Assembly (NCBI GenBank): GCA_964642855.1
Contig: CAZXSK010000010.1
Location: 1 to 64,000, forward strand
DNA from: CAZXSK01 sp964642855
GTDB taxonomy: Bacteria; Planctomycetota; Phycisphaerae; SM23-33
Direction: 5' to 3'
DNA length: 64,000 bases
The notes beneath the pieces were generated by a model that was given only the letters and a program-made list of their open reading frames with translations, ran no database searches and had not been told where the DNA came from. Position numbers and translations under genes: made by a program. Positions 19,601 through 27,650 of the stretch are shown here, one piece after another. Every line of letters begins with the position of its first letter. Position 1 is the stretch's first letter.

Positions 19601-22100
19601 TGTCGATCGCGATCGGCCCGAGGTCGGCGAGTGAACGACTGGCGCTTGGAATGGCCTTTGCCACCGCCGAATAGGACGAGTTCAGATCCGTCGGCGGATC
19701 CCCGAATGTCTGATGCGCCCGGACCCGGTAGAAGTACGGCATGCCCGCGGTGGGCACGTCATCGATGAAGAAGATCCGATCGCCGGTGTCGCCCGTAGTG
19801 GCACTGGAGTGTGTGCCAATCTCCGTCCATACGTCGTGATCGAGAGATCTTTCGATCCGGAAGTAGTCCTCGGTGGTCGACATGTCCGTCCAGGAGAGCA
19901 CGATCTTTGAGTCATCACCCGACACTGCCGACGCTGTCACGCTCATGGGGGTGGCAGGGCCTGACGGAACAGACGCGGCGAATGACGTGTCCGCCAGCAC
20001 CAGCCCGAAGTGAGGATGCGATCCGTCGTAGTGATCCTCGTACACGGCGATGGTGAAAGTTTCGTGGCCCGCAAGATCGACGTACACGTCCTCCAGCACA
20101 GCAGCGTCGCCGGCCCCGTAGGAGAGATTGCCCTCATAGAGCAGTTCGGGGCTCGTCCCGAAGCGGCCATCGGCCCCCCGGACGAAACTCCCGAACACCT
20201 TCAGCCTCAGATTCCGGGCCGTGGCCTGCGTGAAATCTCCCCGGCTGGGGTCCAGGAAAGCATCGAAGGTCAGTACCTGCTTGCCGCTGTCAACCGAGGG
20301 AGCGAAGAACGTGCAATAGGAGTCGGGATTGGTATACGCGATGCCTCCGTAGAAGCCCAAGCCACCCGACGCACTCGTGCCGTCCGGCCTCTGGAAGCTC
20401 GACCCATCGTACCAGGAATCCACGTATACGCCGTTTCGCTGCTCCCCGTCGCTGCCGAACTCCTCGACGATGGGAGTGAGAACTGCCGGCGACGGCAGGC
20501 TGGAGGCCGTCGCAGAGACCACAGGCGTGAACTGACTCCACCCGTCGGGCACTTCGTCGTTGTCAGTGTCCACGTATCCACGGACCCTGTACCAGTAGGT
20601 ATTGCCCGCCACAGCCGACGTGTCCTGCCATGTCTCCCAGTTCACAACTCCCCCGTTGGTACCCGAGACATCGTGCAGTGCCCACGTCTGGCCGCCATCG
20701 GCGCTGCGATGGATCTCGAAACCATCTTCGCCGGAGACATCGTCGTACCAGAAGAGGCCCGTCCTGTTGCCATCTCCACCGATGGCCGAGGCGACCAACC
20801 CCCGGCCGGCTCCCGCCAGCTCGTTCGGGTTCGACGTCACGAACTCCGCATCGCCAAAGACCACCCCCCCGTGAAGCCCCGGCGAGACGAACGTGTCGGT
20901 ATCCAGCTGAATCGTAAAGGACGTCCGCGTTCCGAAATCCACGTAGATGTCGTCGTGCAACGGGGCATCGTCAGCCCCGAGCGTTACGTTGCTCTCGAAA
21001 AGAACCGACCCCCCGGAGACAATCCTGACGTGCATCCGTTCGCCGCTGATCGCCGGGAAGTCGCCTGCGCCGGCGTCTGCGAACAGGTCGAACCGGAGCA
21101 CGCGGTTGGCCTCCGGAAGCTCCGTCAGGTCATACGTGGCTGAAAGCCCGGGGTAGAAGCCGTCGCCGTAATAGAACCCCACGCCCTCGCTGTAGGCCTG
21201 GCCGGACTGCGTCATGAACTGCGAGCCGTCCCACCACTGCCGCGCATGGACCCCGCTGTTGGGGTCGACGTCGCCGGAAGCCACGGTGACTGAGGGGGTC
21301 ATGTCCGCAAGAGCGGTGTACGAGTCCAGATCCACGGTGAACTCCGTCCACCGTTCCCACAGCCGTGTGGAGCCCCACGTGTCCGCGTCGTTCAGTATGC
21401 CGACCGCGGTGATATCCGTGAAATCCGCCGTCGCCACATTGAAGGGACCTGTCTGATCGAAGTCCAGCCCCGCCACGTCGGACGTGGGGGCATAGGCCGC
21501 CCAACTCATGTTCATCAGGTCATCGCCGGTCAGCCAGTTGACCCCTGACCCGAACGTGCCCTGCGAGACGTAGAAGTCGCTGCCATCCCGCACGACCCAC
21601 CTTCCGGTCCCGCCCGGATAGACGACGTTCAGCCGGAGGTAGGTATCACTGTCGAACGTGATCGGCTGGCCGGGGTCATTCAGGAAGTCTTCCTTCTTCC
21701 AGTAGAACAGGGAGTGATAGGAACGGGCGGTCCCTTCCGACGTCTGGAACCGGATATTCACAAGCCCGTCACCTTCCACCCGGTAGTTGTCGAAGTTCTC
21801 CGTGGCAGTCCCGTCGTGCGCAATCCCCACAACACCACCATAGAAGCGGGAACTCGTTCCCAAGTGGCTGGGCTGACCCTCACGGAAGGCGACCGAGTCA
21901 CTGAAAAGCCGGCCTGCAGCTTGATCGTCCGCCAGGCCGTCGCCGTCGAAATCGCCGGCGTACGCGGTATAGGCATCGAGACTGGGCGTGCCCGAATAGT
22001 CGCCGCCCCAATCCACGAGGACGGTACCGGACAGCAGCAATCGAGGTTCCAGAGATTCGAGAGAGAATACGGATGGACACGGGCTGGCCTTCGGTTCCAT
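16623..22100 (-). CDS. Giant secreted LEPR-motif protein: three CBM-FN3 units, propeller, FN3 and dockerin repeats
   Basis: 1825 residues. The start at 22100 has GGAGG 5 nt upstream. The N-terminus carries SLESLEPRLLLSG, a planctomycete export/sorting motif. A beta-rich domain fills ~25-260. Then come three tandem units of an NPCBM-like module (~265-423, 531-713, 820-983; each starts with a DSWxDGS or RQWWDGS signature and a D/S-GVGF strand) and a fibronectin III domain (~425-530, 716-820, 983-1080; each ends Y-YRVRAH/Y). Residues ~1080-1567 look like a beta-propeller (YVGGDGEDAGMAVDI opening blade). A fourth FN3 (~1567-1650) and a dockerin-like pair of acidic loops (~1655-1711) follow, then a low-complexity tail. 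There is no PEP-CTERM tail. It is presumably a surface adhesin or polysaccharide-binding scaffold; no catalytic domain is recognised. Confidence 0.88.
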   Translation of the reverse strand: MEPKASPCPSVFSLESLEPRLLLSGTVLVDWGGDYSGTPSLDAYTAYAGDFDGDGLADDQAAGRLFSDSVAFREGQPSHLGTSSRFYGGVVGIAHDGTATENFDNYRVEGDGLVNIRFQTSEGTARSYHSLFYWKKEDFLNDPGQPITFDSDTYLRLNVVYPGGTGRWVVRDGSDFYVSQGTFGSGVNWLTGDDLMNMSWAAYAPTSDVAGLDFDQTGPFNVATADFTDITAVGILNDADTWGSTRLWERWTEFTVDLDSYTALADMTPSVTVASGDVDPNSGVHARQWWDGSQFMTQSGQAYSEGVGFYYGDGFYPGLSATYDLTELPEANRVLRFDLFADAGAGDFPAISGERMHVRIVSGGSVLFESNVTLGADDAPLHDDIYVDFGTRTSFTIQLDTDTFVSPGLHGGVVFGDAEFVTSNPNELAGAGRGLVASAIGGDGNRTGLFWYDDVSGEDGFEIHRSADGGQTWALHDVSGTNGGVVNWETWQDTSAVAGNTYWYRVRGYVDTDNDEVPDGWSQFTPVVSATASSLPSPAVLTPIVEEFGSDGEQRNGVYVDSWYDGSSFQRPDGTSASGGLGFYGGIAYTNPDSYCTFFAPSVDSGKQVLTFDAFLDPSRGDFTQATARNLRLKVFGSFVRGADGRFGTSPELLYEGNLSYGAGDAAVLEDVYVDLAGHETFTIAVYEDHYDGSHPHFGLVLADTSFAASVPSGPATPMSVTASAVSGDDSKIVLSWTDMSTTEDYFRIERSLDHDVWTEIGTHSSATTGDTGDRIFFIDDVPTAGMPYFYRVRAHQTFGDPPTDLNSSYSAVAKAIPSASRSLADLGPIAIDIPHTVNPAAGAYEDSWFDGSALQASDGTVFSDGVGVLFSLAPFSGIDLTYYVPEGEDIFRMDLFSDPAFNSGNRPEVEIYGDYGTSNQTLLAFYTAATSDVIEDIYLGVDGYTSLTFAFGADQWGWTSSYRNMVMANAGFVDSYPPGPLPPSFLKAGAAPVERIELRWQDNSTDEDGFLVERAYLDPDDGLQPWEQIAELASDTAYYNDTGLQVDSTYYYRVRAYNGEGQSPWSNIAINTTNARTDDFDVLTSTYVGGDGEDAGMAVDIQDDGTIVWAGILDEGFAPGGLVATELLGGGDSAVVRYDQTGTQLLSLTRLPGTAGFYYQDGDKTSYAAPDGIWDMELAASGDIALAVRNTGLVVLSSDASSVLWSAGNPTYGAGEDAASYSIKRVAAGDGVVAAIYSNPSAGYDHYVLVFENDHDDTDGVLDGELIAERHLGDTALEDVAIHASSQLVYVCGYNNKFTSAEPAQVNFVRAFDYTGDMSSYEWKLYDWPGSTLRPGVQAPNVADSRGYRISIGRDGNLYYLGESAGGNSTFLFDPQDASVRLDGSVFYQSDAYNSAYNTASNHITFIGRYDAYTGAIDKATWLIARLSGGAGNTIRSRGITADEDGNVYVAGVSAYAIENRNGKMVEGQATGSYSGDGFLLQLHSSFAFRTIWTSLAESGNSGWSIKRPGGYGIATRNGLTAAAISLDSEDGRVITTANAAQPERGSSDESYLVTWGGWADQMYAPQLQASQSGANTASLEWVDNASLKNYFLVERKEEGGAFQEIGQLGKTVFAFEDIDLTTGTTYTYRVRAHRLSGDVYSPYSNEVSVTVQQYQPGDLDRSGSVSFLEAATVVARIGRTPATWEDGDSDGDSVVTVIDADAAVASYLSETIPPRAPSSSTVLTAWQEQPMAEEDLHVEMIDAAGAAGDQQVSTASEPLGFLTHRPEIAPGLSGSGRHAQPAGRQQGNRHAIGAPDGAAFRPDATSEDLVNVLDLLALEVPLG

Positions 22101-22184
22101 TTTCGCCTCCGGGTAGAAAAGCCGTCCGCCCTCGGGACCTCGATCTCGACGAGCAGTCGGCAACTCCGCTGAAATGATGCATGC

Positions 22185-22213
22185 ATTATCCAGCGGAAGG
22201 CTGGAGGCGTCAA
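22185..22213 (-). promoter_or_regulatory. Probable sigma70-type promoter of the LEPR giant gene
   Basis: On the minus strand, TTGACG, a 17-nt spacer, then GATAAT (5/6 matches each). The implied start point is ~80 nt before the ATG. A perfect palindrome ATGCATGCAT lies immediately downstream of the -10 and could be an operator. Confidence 0.6.
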
Positions 22214-22296
22214 TACGAAGCAACTCCGGAGATGGGGAAAAGGAGGTGTCCCGCCACGGAAGACAGAGCGAGGAAGGGAGTAGAGAGTATAGCGAA

Positions 22297-22329
22297 GCAG
22301 CGAGCGCCCCTCCGTGGGACGCCCGCTGC
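22297..22329 (-). terminator. Stem-loop after the PEP-CTERM gene
   Basis: A 10-bp stem with one mismatch (GCAGCGAGCG against CGCCCGCTGC) lies 43 nt after the PEP-CTERM stop. There is no T tract, so a factor-dependent or weak terminator is possible. Confidence 0.4.
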
Positions 22330-22371
22330 CTCAGGCTTTACGCGTGCCTGATAGGGGGGTGGTCTGGTTAC

Positions 22372-23112
22372 CTATTGTGCCGCTGCCCGCCGTCGACGCC
22401 GGAGGACGAATCCCAGCCCGCCCAAGGCCATCACCGCGCAGGTGCCGGGTTCGGGAACACTGGGCGAGGTGACCACGGAGAAGTTGTCCACCGACAGCGT
22501 GGCTCCGCGCCGGCTGGAGAAGCCCAGCTTCCGTGAGGAACGGAAGGAGTCCATCCCGCCCGTGAAGACCAGGCCGATATCGTCGGCATCGGCGAGCACC
22601 TGTTCGAATGTTCTGCTGTGAGCGGCCTGGTTCGGCCACTCGATGAAGTTCGAGGACGTCAAGGCGATGGTATGGTTGGTCCATCCCGTATCGTGATTGG
22701 GGTTCCAACTGACCAGGTCGGAGGAGACGAAGTAGTCGTTCCTGCCGCCGTCGTTGGCGCCCACGTAGAATCGCACGGTCGGGCTTCCGCCCCGGGACTC
22801 CACGGAACCTTCGAGCAGGAAGTCCAGGCTGAGCGTGCCTCCGGTCAGGTCGCCGTAGGCATCGGCCGTCGCAGGCTGCATGCCGTACAGCCTCCATCCT
22901 CCGCGGCGAACGTCAGCGGAAGCGTACCCACCGGCACGACTGGACTCATTCCACTCCGGGGCCTGCTGTCGGACCCGGCCGCCGTTGTTGATCTCCCACG
23001 CCTGCCAGTCTTGCGTTCCCTGGTCGAAGGTCTCCACGAAATCGCCGTAGACGGACGAGACAGCCGCAAGTACACAGAGTGATACCACAGAAACACGCAC
23101 GAATCGACTCAT
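22372..23112 (-). CDS. PEP-CTERM sorting-signal exoprotein
   Basis: 246 residues. The N-terminal signal peptide (FVRVSVVSLCVLAAVSSVYG) is followed by a beta-rich ectodomain with a WQAWEINNGG strand and VRFYVGAND. The C-terminal tripartite signal is VPEPGT, a hydrophobic helix, and RRRRR. PEP-CTERM tails are recognised and cleaved by exosortase (EpsH), which must be encoded elsewhere; the mature protein is released to the surface or matrix, usually glycosylated. The domain resembles discoidin/CBM folds, but no function is recognised. The start at 23112 has GGGAG 7 nt upstream and places the signal peptide correctly; an upstream in-frame ATG (23193) would bury it. Confidence 0.88.
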   Translation of the reverse strand: MSRFVRVSVVSLCVLAAVSSVYGDFVETFDQGTQDWQAWEINNGGRVRQQAPEWNESSRAGGYASADVRRGGWRLYGMQPATADAYGDLTGGTLSLDFLLEGSVESRGGSPTVRFYVGANDGGRNDYFVSSDLVSWNPNHDTGWTNHTIALTSSNFIEWPNQAAHSRTFEQVLADADDIGLVFTGGMDSFRSSRKLGFSSRRGATLSVDNFSVVTSPSVPEPGTCAVMALGGLGFVLRRRRRAAAQ

Positions 23113-23283
23113 CGCCAAGCTCCCTGGCCTGCTGGCATCAACTGCACGCCCCGCGCTACACACGCGACCCGCCTGCAGATCTGCAGCAGCCACAGCCCTT
23201 TTCGAGTGCTACAGGGGGAAGGTACGATTTGCCGGGGAGGAAGCCAAAACGGCTTGGGGTTTTCTGCCTGCAGAGCGGAGCGC

Positions 23284-23323
23284 AAAAAGAAGGCGGATCG
23301 CCTCACGAAAAGGCGTCCGCCTT
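23284..23323 (-). terminator. Intrinsic terminator of the cold-shock gene
   Basis: On the minus strand, AAGGCGGACGCCT pairs with AGGCGATCCGCCTT (one bulged A), followed by CTTTTTG. It begins 23 nt after the csp stop codon. Confidence 0.85.
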
Positions 23324-23345
23324 GCTTTCATCGTAACATGCTTTT

Positions 23346-23549
23346 TTAGAGAGGCTTGCGCACGTTTGCCGCCTTGAGACCCTTCGGGCCCTGGGTTACG
23401 TCAAACTCGACTGCCTCACCCTCGGAGAGGGATCGGAACCCCTGTCCGTCGATGTCACTGTAGTGGACGAAGACGTCAGTGCCGTCGTCACACTCGATGA
23501 AGCCAAACCCCTTGGAGTCATTGAACCACTTGACTTTTCCGCTTGCCAT
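23346..23549 (-). CDS. csp: Cold-shock protein, CspA family
   Basis: 67 residues, a complete OB-fold cold-shock domain. It has KVKWFNDSKGFGFI (RNP1, KGFGFI) and DVFVHYSDI (RNP2, VFVHY), which stack on single-stranded RNA or DNA. It acts as an RNA chaperone melting mRNA structure in the cytoplasm. TAGGAG lies 9 nt before the ATG. A candidate promoter ~220 nt upstream implies a long leader like that of cold-inducible csp mRNAs, and a clear terminator follows, so the gene is a stand-alone unit. Confidence 0.97.
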   Translation of the reverse strand: MASGKVKWFNDSKGFGFIECDDGTDVFVHYSDIDGQGFRSLSEGEAVEFDVTQGPKGLKAANVRKPL

Positions 23550-23948
23550 AATCGGAAGCTCCTACATGCAAATTGGCGCCTCGAATTTGCTGGAGACAAG
23601 CAGGCACGACTTGGGATCAGCATTGAAGGGAGGGCCCGAAATGGGATGTAACTCTCTCAAAGACTTGATACCGCCTGACAGATCCTGCAAATCTGCCCGG
23701 TCGCCAGCCGGGCAAGGTACCGGCGGGACGCGAAACCCTTCCACGAACAACCCGCCAGCAATTCATCAATTTCAATTATCCGGTTCCCCGTCGACAAGTC
23801 AAGCGATCTGCCCGGAAAAACCAGTTTAAGATTTCGCAGAGCTTGCGCATCTCCGGCCCGGCTATGCGGACTTCTCAACCGGCGGGCCTGAGCCTGCAGT
23901 CAACCCACTGGGGTCTGCGCCCGGTCAGCCGCTTGCGCCCGGCCCGCC
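23550..23948 (-). other. Noncoding stretch, mostly the csp leader and promoter
   Basis: 399 nt between the zinc-ribbon gene and csp, with no supported gene. The candidate csp promoter lies inside it, leaving ~220 nt of predicted 5' leader. The segment next to the zinc-ribbon stop is GC-rich and can form a long-loop stem (23881-23888 with 23941-23948). Confidence 0.5.
23775..23802 (-). promoter_or_regulatory. Probable promoter of the cold-shock gene
   Basis: On the minus strand, TTGACT, a 16-nt spacer, then GATAAT (5/6 matches each). The inferred start point is near 23768. Confidence 0.55.
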
Positions 23949-24485
23949 TCAGTCGTTCGCGTGCTCGCGATAGTAGTCTGCCCGGTTCGTGCCGCACTTG
24001 GGGCAGTTGGTCTTCTTCGACTCGCTCTCGAACCGTTCGTATTCCCGCTCTGTCAGAGGCCTTCCCAGCCGCTGCTCTTCCGCCTGCATCCTGGCACGCA
24101 CCTTTGTATCATTCAGCACGTAGTACGTACCACATTCCGGACAGTGAACGGCCGGGTAGCAGCTTTTCTTCGCCTGGCAGTTCGGACAATCCAGCAAGAG
24201 GACTTCTTCCTCGGAGCGGCTCTCACGACGGCGCTGGGCCGTCTGCTCCTGGGTCAGAACCACCTCGTGCTGGCATTCATCGCAGATGAAATGGTTCTTG
24301 CCGTCTCCCCCGAAGTCCGTGCCGGGCGTACGGAAAAAGGCGCCGTAAACAGCAAACCCCAACGCCAGAACAATCAGAAGCGCAAGGCCACCGGCTACAA
24401 CGTAGTCCATGTTCAAACCGCCCCCCGCACCGCCCCCCAGGTGAAGTCGGCGACGCCTGGAGAAAAAGGGTCTATTCCTGTGCAT
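23949..24485 (-). CDS. Membrane-anchored zinc-ribbon protein of unknown function
   Basis: 178 residues. A basic N-terminus and one transmembrane helix (~27-50) are followed by a cytoplasmic Cys-rich part. Cys pairs occur as CDECQ (~70), CPNCQ (~102), CPECG (~117) and CPKCG (~162), enough for two zinc ribbons. A charged helix (EEQRLGRPLTEREYERFE) separates the last two pairs. No named family is recognised. The start at 24485 has AGGAG 7 nt upstream; an internal ATG at 24410, just before the helix, is an alternative. It lies 116 nt downstream of lon on the same strand and may be transcribed with it, which would hint at proteostasis, but that is only context. Confidence 0.72.
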   Translation of the reverse strand: MHRNRPFFSRRRRLHLGGGAGGGLNMDYVVAGGLALLIVLALGFAVYGAFFRTPGTDFGGDGKNHFICDECQHEVVLTQEQTAQRRRESRSEEEVLLLDCPNCQAKKSCYPAVHCPECGTYYVLNDTKVRARMQAEEQRLGRPLTEREYERFESESKKTNCPKCGTNRADYYREHAND

Positions 24486-24601
24486 CCTGGAACTCCTGTA
24501 TCTGGAAGTGTGTTCTTCAAAATGGACCTGTCACCTGCGTATTTTCGCACAATGCAGGGCCGCTTTGCAAGGCTGTTTCGTCCCACCCGGGCTGGCCTGG
24601 G

Positions 24602-27082
24602 CTACTTCTTCCGCCCTCGACCGCCCTTTCGCCTGCTGGCGGGCTTGCTCCGCGTCTTTCCCGCCCGGCCTTCCAGGGCGACATCGAGCACGTCGTCCAC
24701 CGTCCGAACGAACCGGAAATCCAGCTTCTTCCGCACGTCCTCGGGGACATCCACCAGATCCTTGCGATTCCGCTCCGGCAGAATAACCCGCCTGATTCCC
24801 GCGCGTCGGGCGGCAAGGACTTTCTCCTTCACCCCGCCGATGGGCAAGACAACGCCACGCAACGTTACTTCGCCCGTCATGGCCACGTCGGCCAGGGCGG
24901 GAGTGTCCATGAACAGGCTGGCCAGCGCGGTGAACATGGCCGTCCCGGCAGATGGCCCGTCCTTGGGCACCGCCCCGGCCGGAACGTGAATGTGCAGGTC
25001 GCTGCTGCCGAAACCGTCTCCATGGAGCCCCAGCGATTTGGCGCGGCTCTTGACGAGGCTCAACGCCGTCTGGGCCGATTCCTTCATGACATCGCCGATC
25101 TGCCCGGTCAGCAGCAAGCCGCCCTTGCCCGGATACCGCGTGGCCTCGACAAAGATGATTTCGCCACCCACCGGGGTGTACGCCAGGCCCGTCGCCACGC
25201 CGGGAACCGGACTCCGCATCGCCAGTTCGCTTTCATATTTCGCCGGGCCAAGCAGTTGCTCCACCAGCTTCTCGTTGACGGTCCGACTCTTGGCCTTGCC
25301 CTCGGCGATCATCGCAGCTACGCCGCGACACAGCGTGCCGATCTGCCGTTCCAACTCGCGCACTCCGGCTTCCCGCGTGTAGCGGTCGATAACAACCCTC
25401 AATGCCTTGTCATTGAACTTGATCTTCGAAGGCGTCAGGCCGTTCTCTTCCACCTGCCTGCCCACCAGGTAGCGCTTTGCGATGTGAAGCTTCTCGGCCT
25501 GGGTATAGCCGGGCAGTTCAATGACCTCCATGCGATCTCGAAGGGCCGGAGGAACCGGGGCCATATAGTTGGCCGTGCCGATAAAGACCACCTTGCTCAG
25601 GTCGAATGGCACATTGAGATAGTGGTCCTGGAAGCTGGAATTCTGGGCGGGATCCAGCACCTCGAGCAACGCCGAAGTCGGGTCGCCCCGGAAATCCTGG
25701 CCGACCTTGTCCAGTTCGTCCAGCATGAAGACGGGGTTATTGGTTCCTGCCTTGCGCAACTCCTGGATGATCCGCCCGGGCATGGCGCCGATGTATGTTC
25801 TGCGGTGGCCACGCAGTTCGGCTTCATCGCGCATTCCGCCCAGGCTCATGCGGATGAACTTCCGGCCCAGGGCGCGAGCGATGCTCCTGCCCAGCGACGT
25901 CTTGCCGACGCCCGGAGGGCCGACGAAACACAGGATCGGCCCGCGGGATTCCGGGGCCAGCTTCCGCACGGCGAGGTACTCCAGAATCCGGCGTTTGACT
26001 TTGTCGAGGTCGTAGTGGTCCTCGTCCAGGACCTTCCGAGCCAGATTCACATCCAGGCGGTCTTCGGACGACGTCGACCAGGGCAGCTCGCTGAGCACCT
26101 CCAGGTACGTGTGCGTCACGTTGTGATCCGGGGATGCGACCGGGATCTTCTCCAGGCGCCCCAGTTGCCGCCGGGCCTCCTGCAAGACGTTGTCCGGCAT
26201 GCCCGATGCCTCGATCTGCTCGCGAAGCTCCTCGATTTCGGCCGACTGTTCGTCCTGCTCCCCGAGCTCCTTCTGGATCGCCTTGAGCTGCTCCTGGAGG
26301 TAGTACTCTCGCTGGGTCCTGTCGATCTTCTGCTTGACCTGAGACTGGATCTTGCTGGACAGTTCGAGAATCTCCAGTTGCTTCTGGAGTTCTTCATTGA
26401 TCCCCACCAACCGCTGCTGGACGGATAGCTCCTCGAGGAACTCCTGCCTTCGCCCGATGTCCATCTGCAGGTTCGAGGCAAGGAAATCGGCCAACGCTCC
26501 GGGATCCTCGAGATTCTCCAGCAGCATGTGGGCTTCGTCGGGGATGTTGGGAGCGAGGTCGATGACCCTCGACGCGACGTCGCGCGTTGTGACTTCCAAT
26601 GCCTTCGCCCGCTTGGACGCGCTGTCCTGATCCTCAAGCACTTCGATCGTCGCGGTGAAGTACGGGTCGGTGGACAGCCATTCCTTGATTGCGATCCGGT
26701 TGAGCCCATGGACGATGACGCCCTGCTGATCGTCCTCAAGCTTCATCAGTTTGAGAATCGTCACGGCACAGCCAACGTCGTAGAGGTCCTCCGGGTCGGG
26801 CTCGTCGGTGTCCTGGTTCCTCTGGCAGACACAAGCAATGATCTTCTGACTGGGAAGAACACTGCTGACCAGTCGTCGGGATTTCTCCCGTGCCAGCGCG
26901 AGCGGAACCACGGTGCCCGGGAACAACACCATGTTGCGCACGGGGAGCACCGCAACTTCGTTCGGCACCGAGACGAGCTCTCTCTGTTCCGTGGCTTGCG
27001 TCTCTGGCTTGTCGGGGATGATCACGACCTCTTCCGGGTCACCGTTGGTGATCGTCGGCTTTTCGGTCTTTTTGTCAGCCAT
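24602..27082 (-). CDS. lon: ATP-dependent protease Lon
   Basis: 826 residues. The N-terminal LON substrate-binding domain (~45-240, opening AVLPVRNMVLFPG) is followed by a coiled coil. The AAA+ module has GPPGVGKT (~385) and FMLDELDK (~450). The C-terminal protease has catalytic Ser in PKDGPSAG (~709) and Lys in GGVKEKV (~750). It degrades misfolded and regulatory proteins in the cytoplasm. The basic C-terminal tail (SRRKGGRGRKK) could bind DNA or RNA. ATG at 27082 lies inside the last codons of hsp20, overlapping by 8 nt, and has no separate ribosome binding site. This implies translational coupling to the chaperone. Confidence 0.97.
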   Translation of the reverse strand: MADKKTEKPTITNGDPEEVVIIPDKPETQATEQRELVSVPNEVAVLPVRNMVLFPGTVVPLALAREKSRRLVSSVLPSQKIIACVCQRNQDTDEPDPEDLYDVGCAVTILKLMKLEDDQQGVIVHGLNRIAIKEWLSTDPYFTATIEVLEDQDSASKRAKALEVTTRDVASRVIDLAPNIPDEAHMLLENLEDPGALADFLASNLQMDIGRRQEFLEELSVQQRLVGINEELQKQLEILELSSKIQSQVKQKIDRTQREYYLQEQLKAIQKELGEQDEQSAEIEELREQIEASGMPDNVLQEARRQLGRLEKIPVASPDHNVTHTYLEVLSELPWSTSSEDRLDVNLARKVLDEDHYDLDKVKRRILEYLAVRKLAPESRGPILCFVGPPGVGKTSLGRSIARALGRKFIRMSLGGMRDEAELRGHRRTYIGAMPGRIIQELRKAGTNNPVFMLDELDKVGQDFRGDPTSALLEVLDPAQNSSFQDHYLNVPFDLSKVVFIGTANYMAPVPPALRDRMEVIELPGYTQAEKLHIAKRYLVGRQVEENGLTPSKIKFNDKALRVVIDRYTREAGVRELERQIGTLCRGVAAMIAEGKAKSRTVNEKLVEQLLGPAKYESELAMRSPVPGVATGLAYTPVGGEIIFVEATRYPGKGGLLLTGQIGDVMKESAQTALSLVKSRAKSLGLHGDGFGSSDLHIHVPAGAVPKDGPSAGTAMFTALASLFMDTPALADVAMTGEVTLRGVVLPIGGVKEKVLAARRAGIRRVILPERNRKDLVDVPEDVRKKLDFRFVRTVDDVLDVALEGRAGKTRSKPASRRKGGRGRKK

Positions 27083-27509
27083 GGTCTGCCAGACGTTTCT
27101 TGGGGATACGTACCGAGAGGAATCCGCCGCGGTAGGAAGCGGCGATATCGTCGGTGTCTGCATTCTCGGGCAGTTCCAGATTGCGGGAGAACTCGCCGTG
27201 GTCGATCTCCATCATGTGCAGCCTCACCTGACCTTCCGCCGTGGGGGGTTTGGGCATCTCGCGCACTCCGCGGATGTCCAGCACGCCCCCGTCGGTCCGC
27301 AGGTCGATCCTCTTGACGTCGACACCGGCGAGGTCCACGATCACGTAGTAGCAGCACGCATCTTCATAAAGGTTGATCGCGGGCGACCAACTCTGGGCGG
27401 GAGTGTAGTGCCGGAAGGACGGACCAAGAACCTGGTCGACCCAGGCACTCATCTTCTTGGCCATGGAGGTGAACTCGTCTTCGTTTCGGTTTGCCAGAGA
27501 CTGTTTCAT
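27075..27509 (-). CDS. Small heat-shock protein, Hsp20/alpha-crystallin family
   Basis: 144 residues. A short N-terminal arm is followed by an alpha-crystallin domain: PAINLYEDACCYYVIVDLAGV, then LDIRGVRE, ending in the conserved SYRGGFLSVRIPK strand. It holds unfolding proteins in a refoldable state without ATP. Its last codons overlap the start of lon, so chaperone and protease are made together from one mRNA. The ribosome binding site is weak. No CIRCE element or clear promoter was seen in the 141 nt upstream, which contain the htrA terminator. Confidence 0.94.
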   Translation of the reverse strand: MKQSLANRNEDEFTSMAKKMSAWVDQVLGPSFRHYTPAQSWSPAINLYEDACCYYVIVDLAGVDVKRIDLRTDGGVLDIRGVREMPKPPTAEGQVRLHMMEIDHGEFSRNLELPENADTDDIAASYRGGFLSVRIPKKRLADHG

Positions 27510-27571
27510 CGCACCATCCCAGCATCAATGAGTGACCTGCCACGCAATCGGCCACGATGACCGGCCACGAG

Positions 27572-27619
27572 AAAATGGAAGCGACGGGCCCGGGCGACAC
27601 CGGACCCGTCGCTTCCATT
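27572..27619 (-). terminator. Intrinsic terminator of htrA
   Basis: On the minus strand, AATGGAAGCGACGGG pairs perfectly with CCCGTCGCTTCCATT and extends inward with CCGG, followed by TTTTCTC. It lies 31 nt after the htrA stop and separates it from hsp20-lon. Confidence 0.85.
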
Positions 27620-27650
27620 CTACCGGACTCCCGGGCCGTTGGGAACCGCC

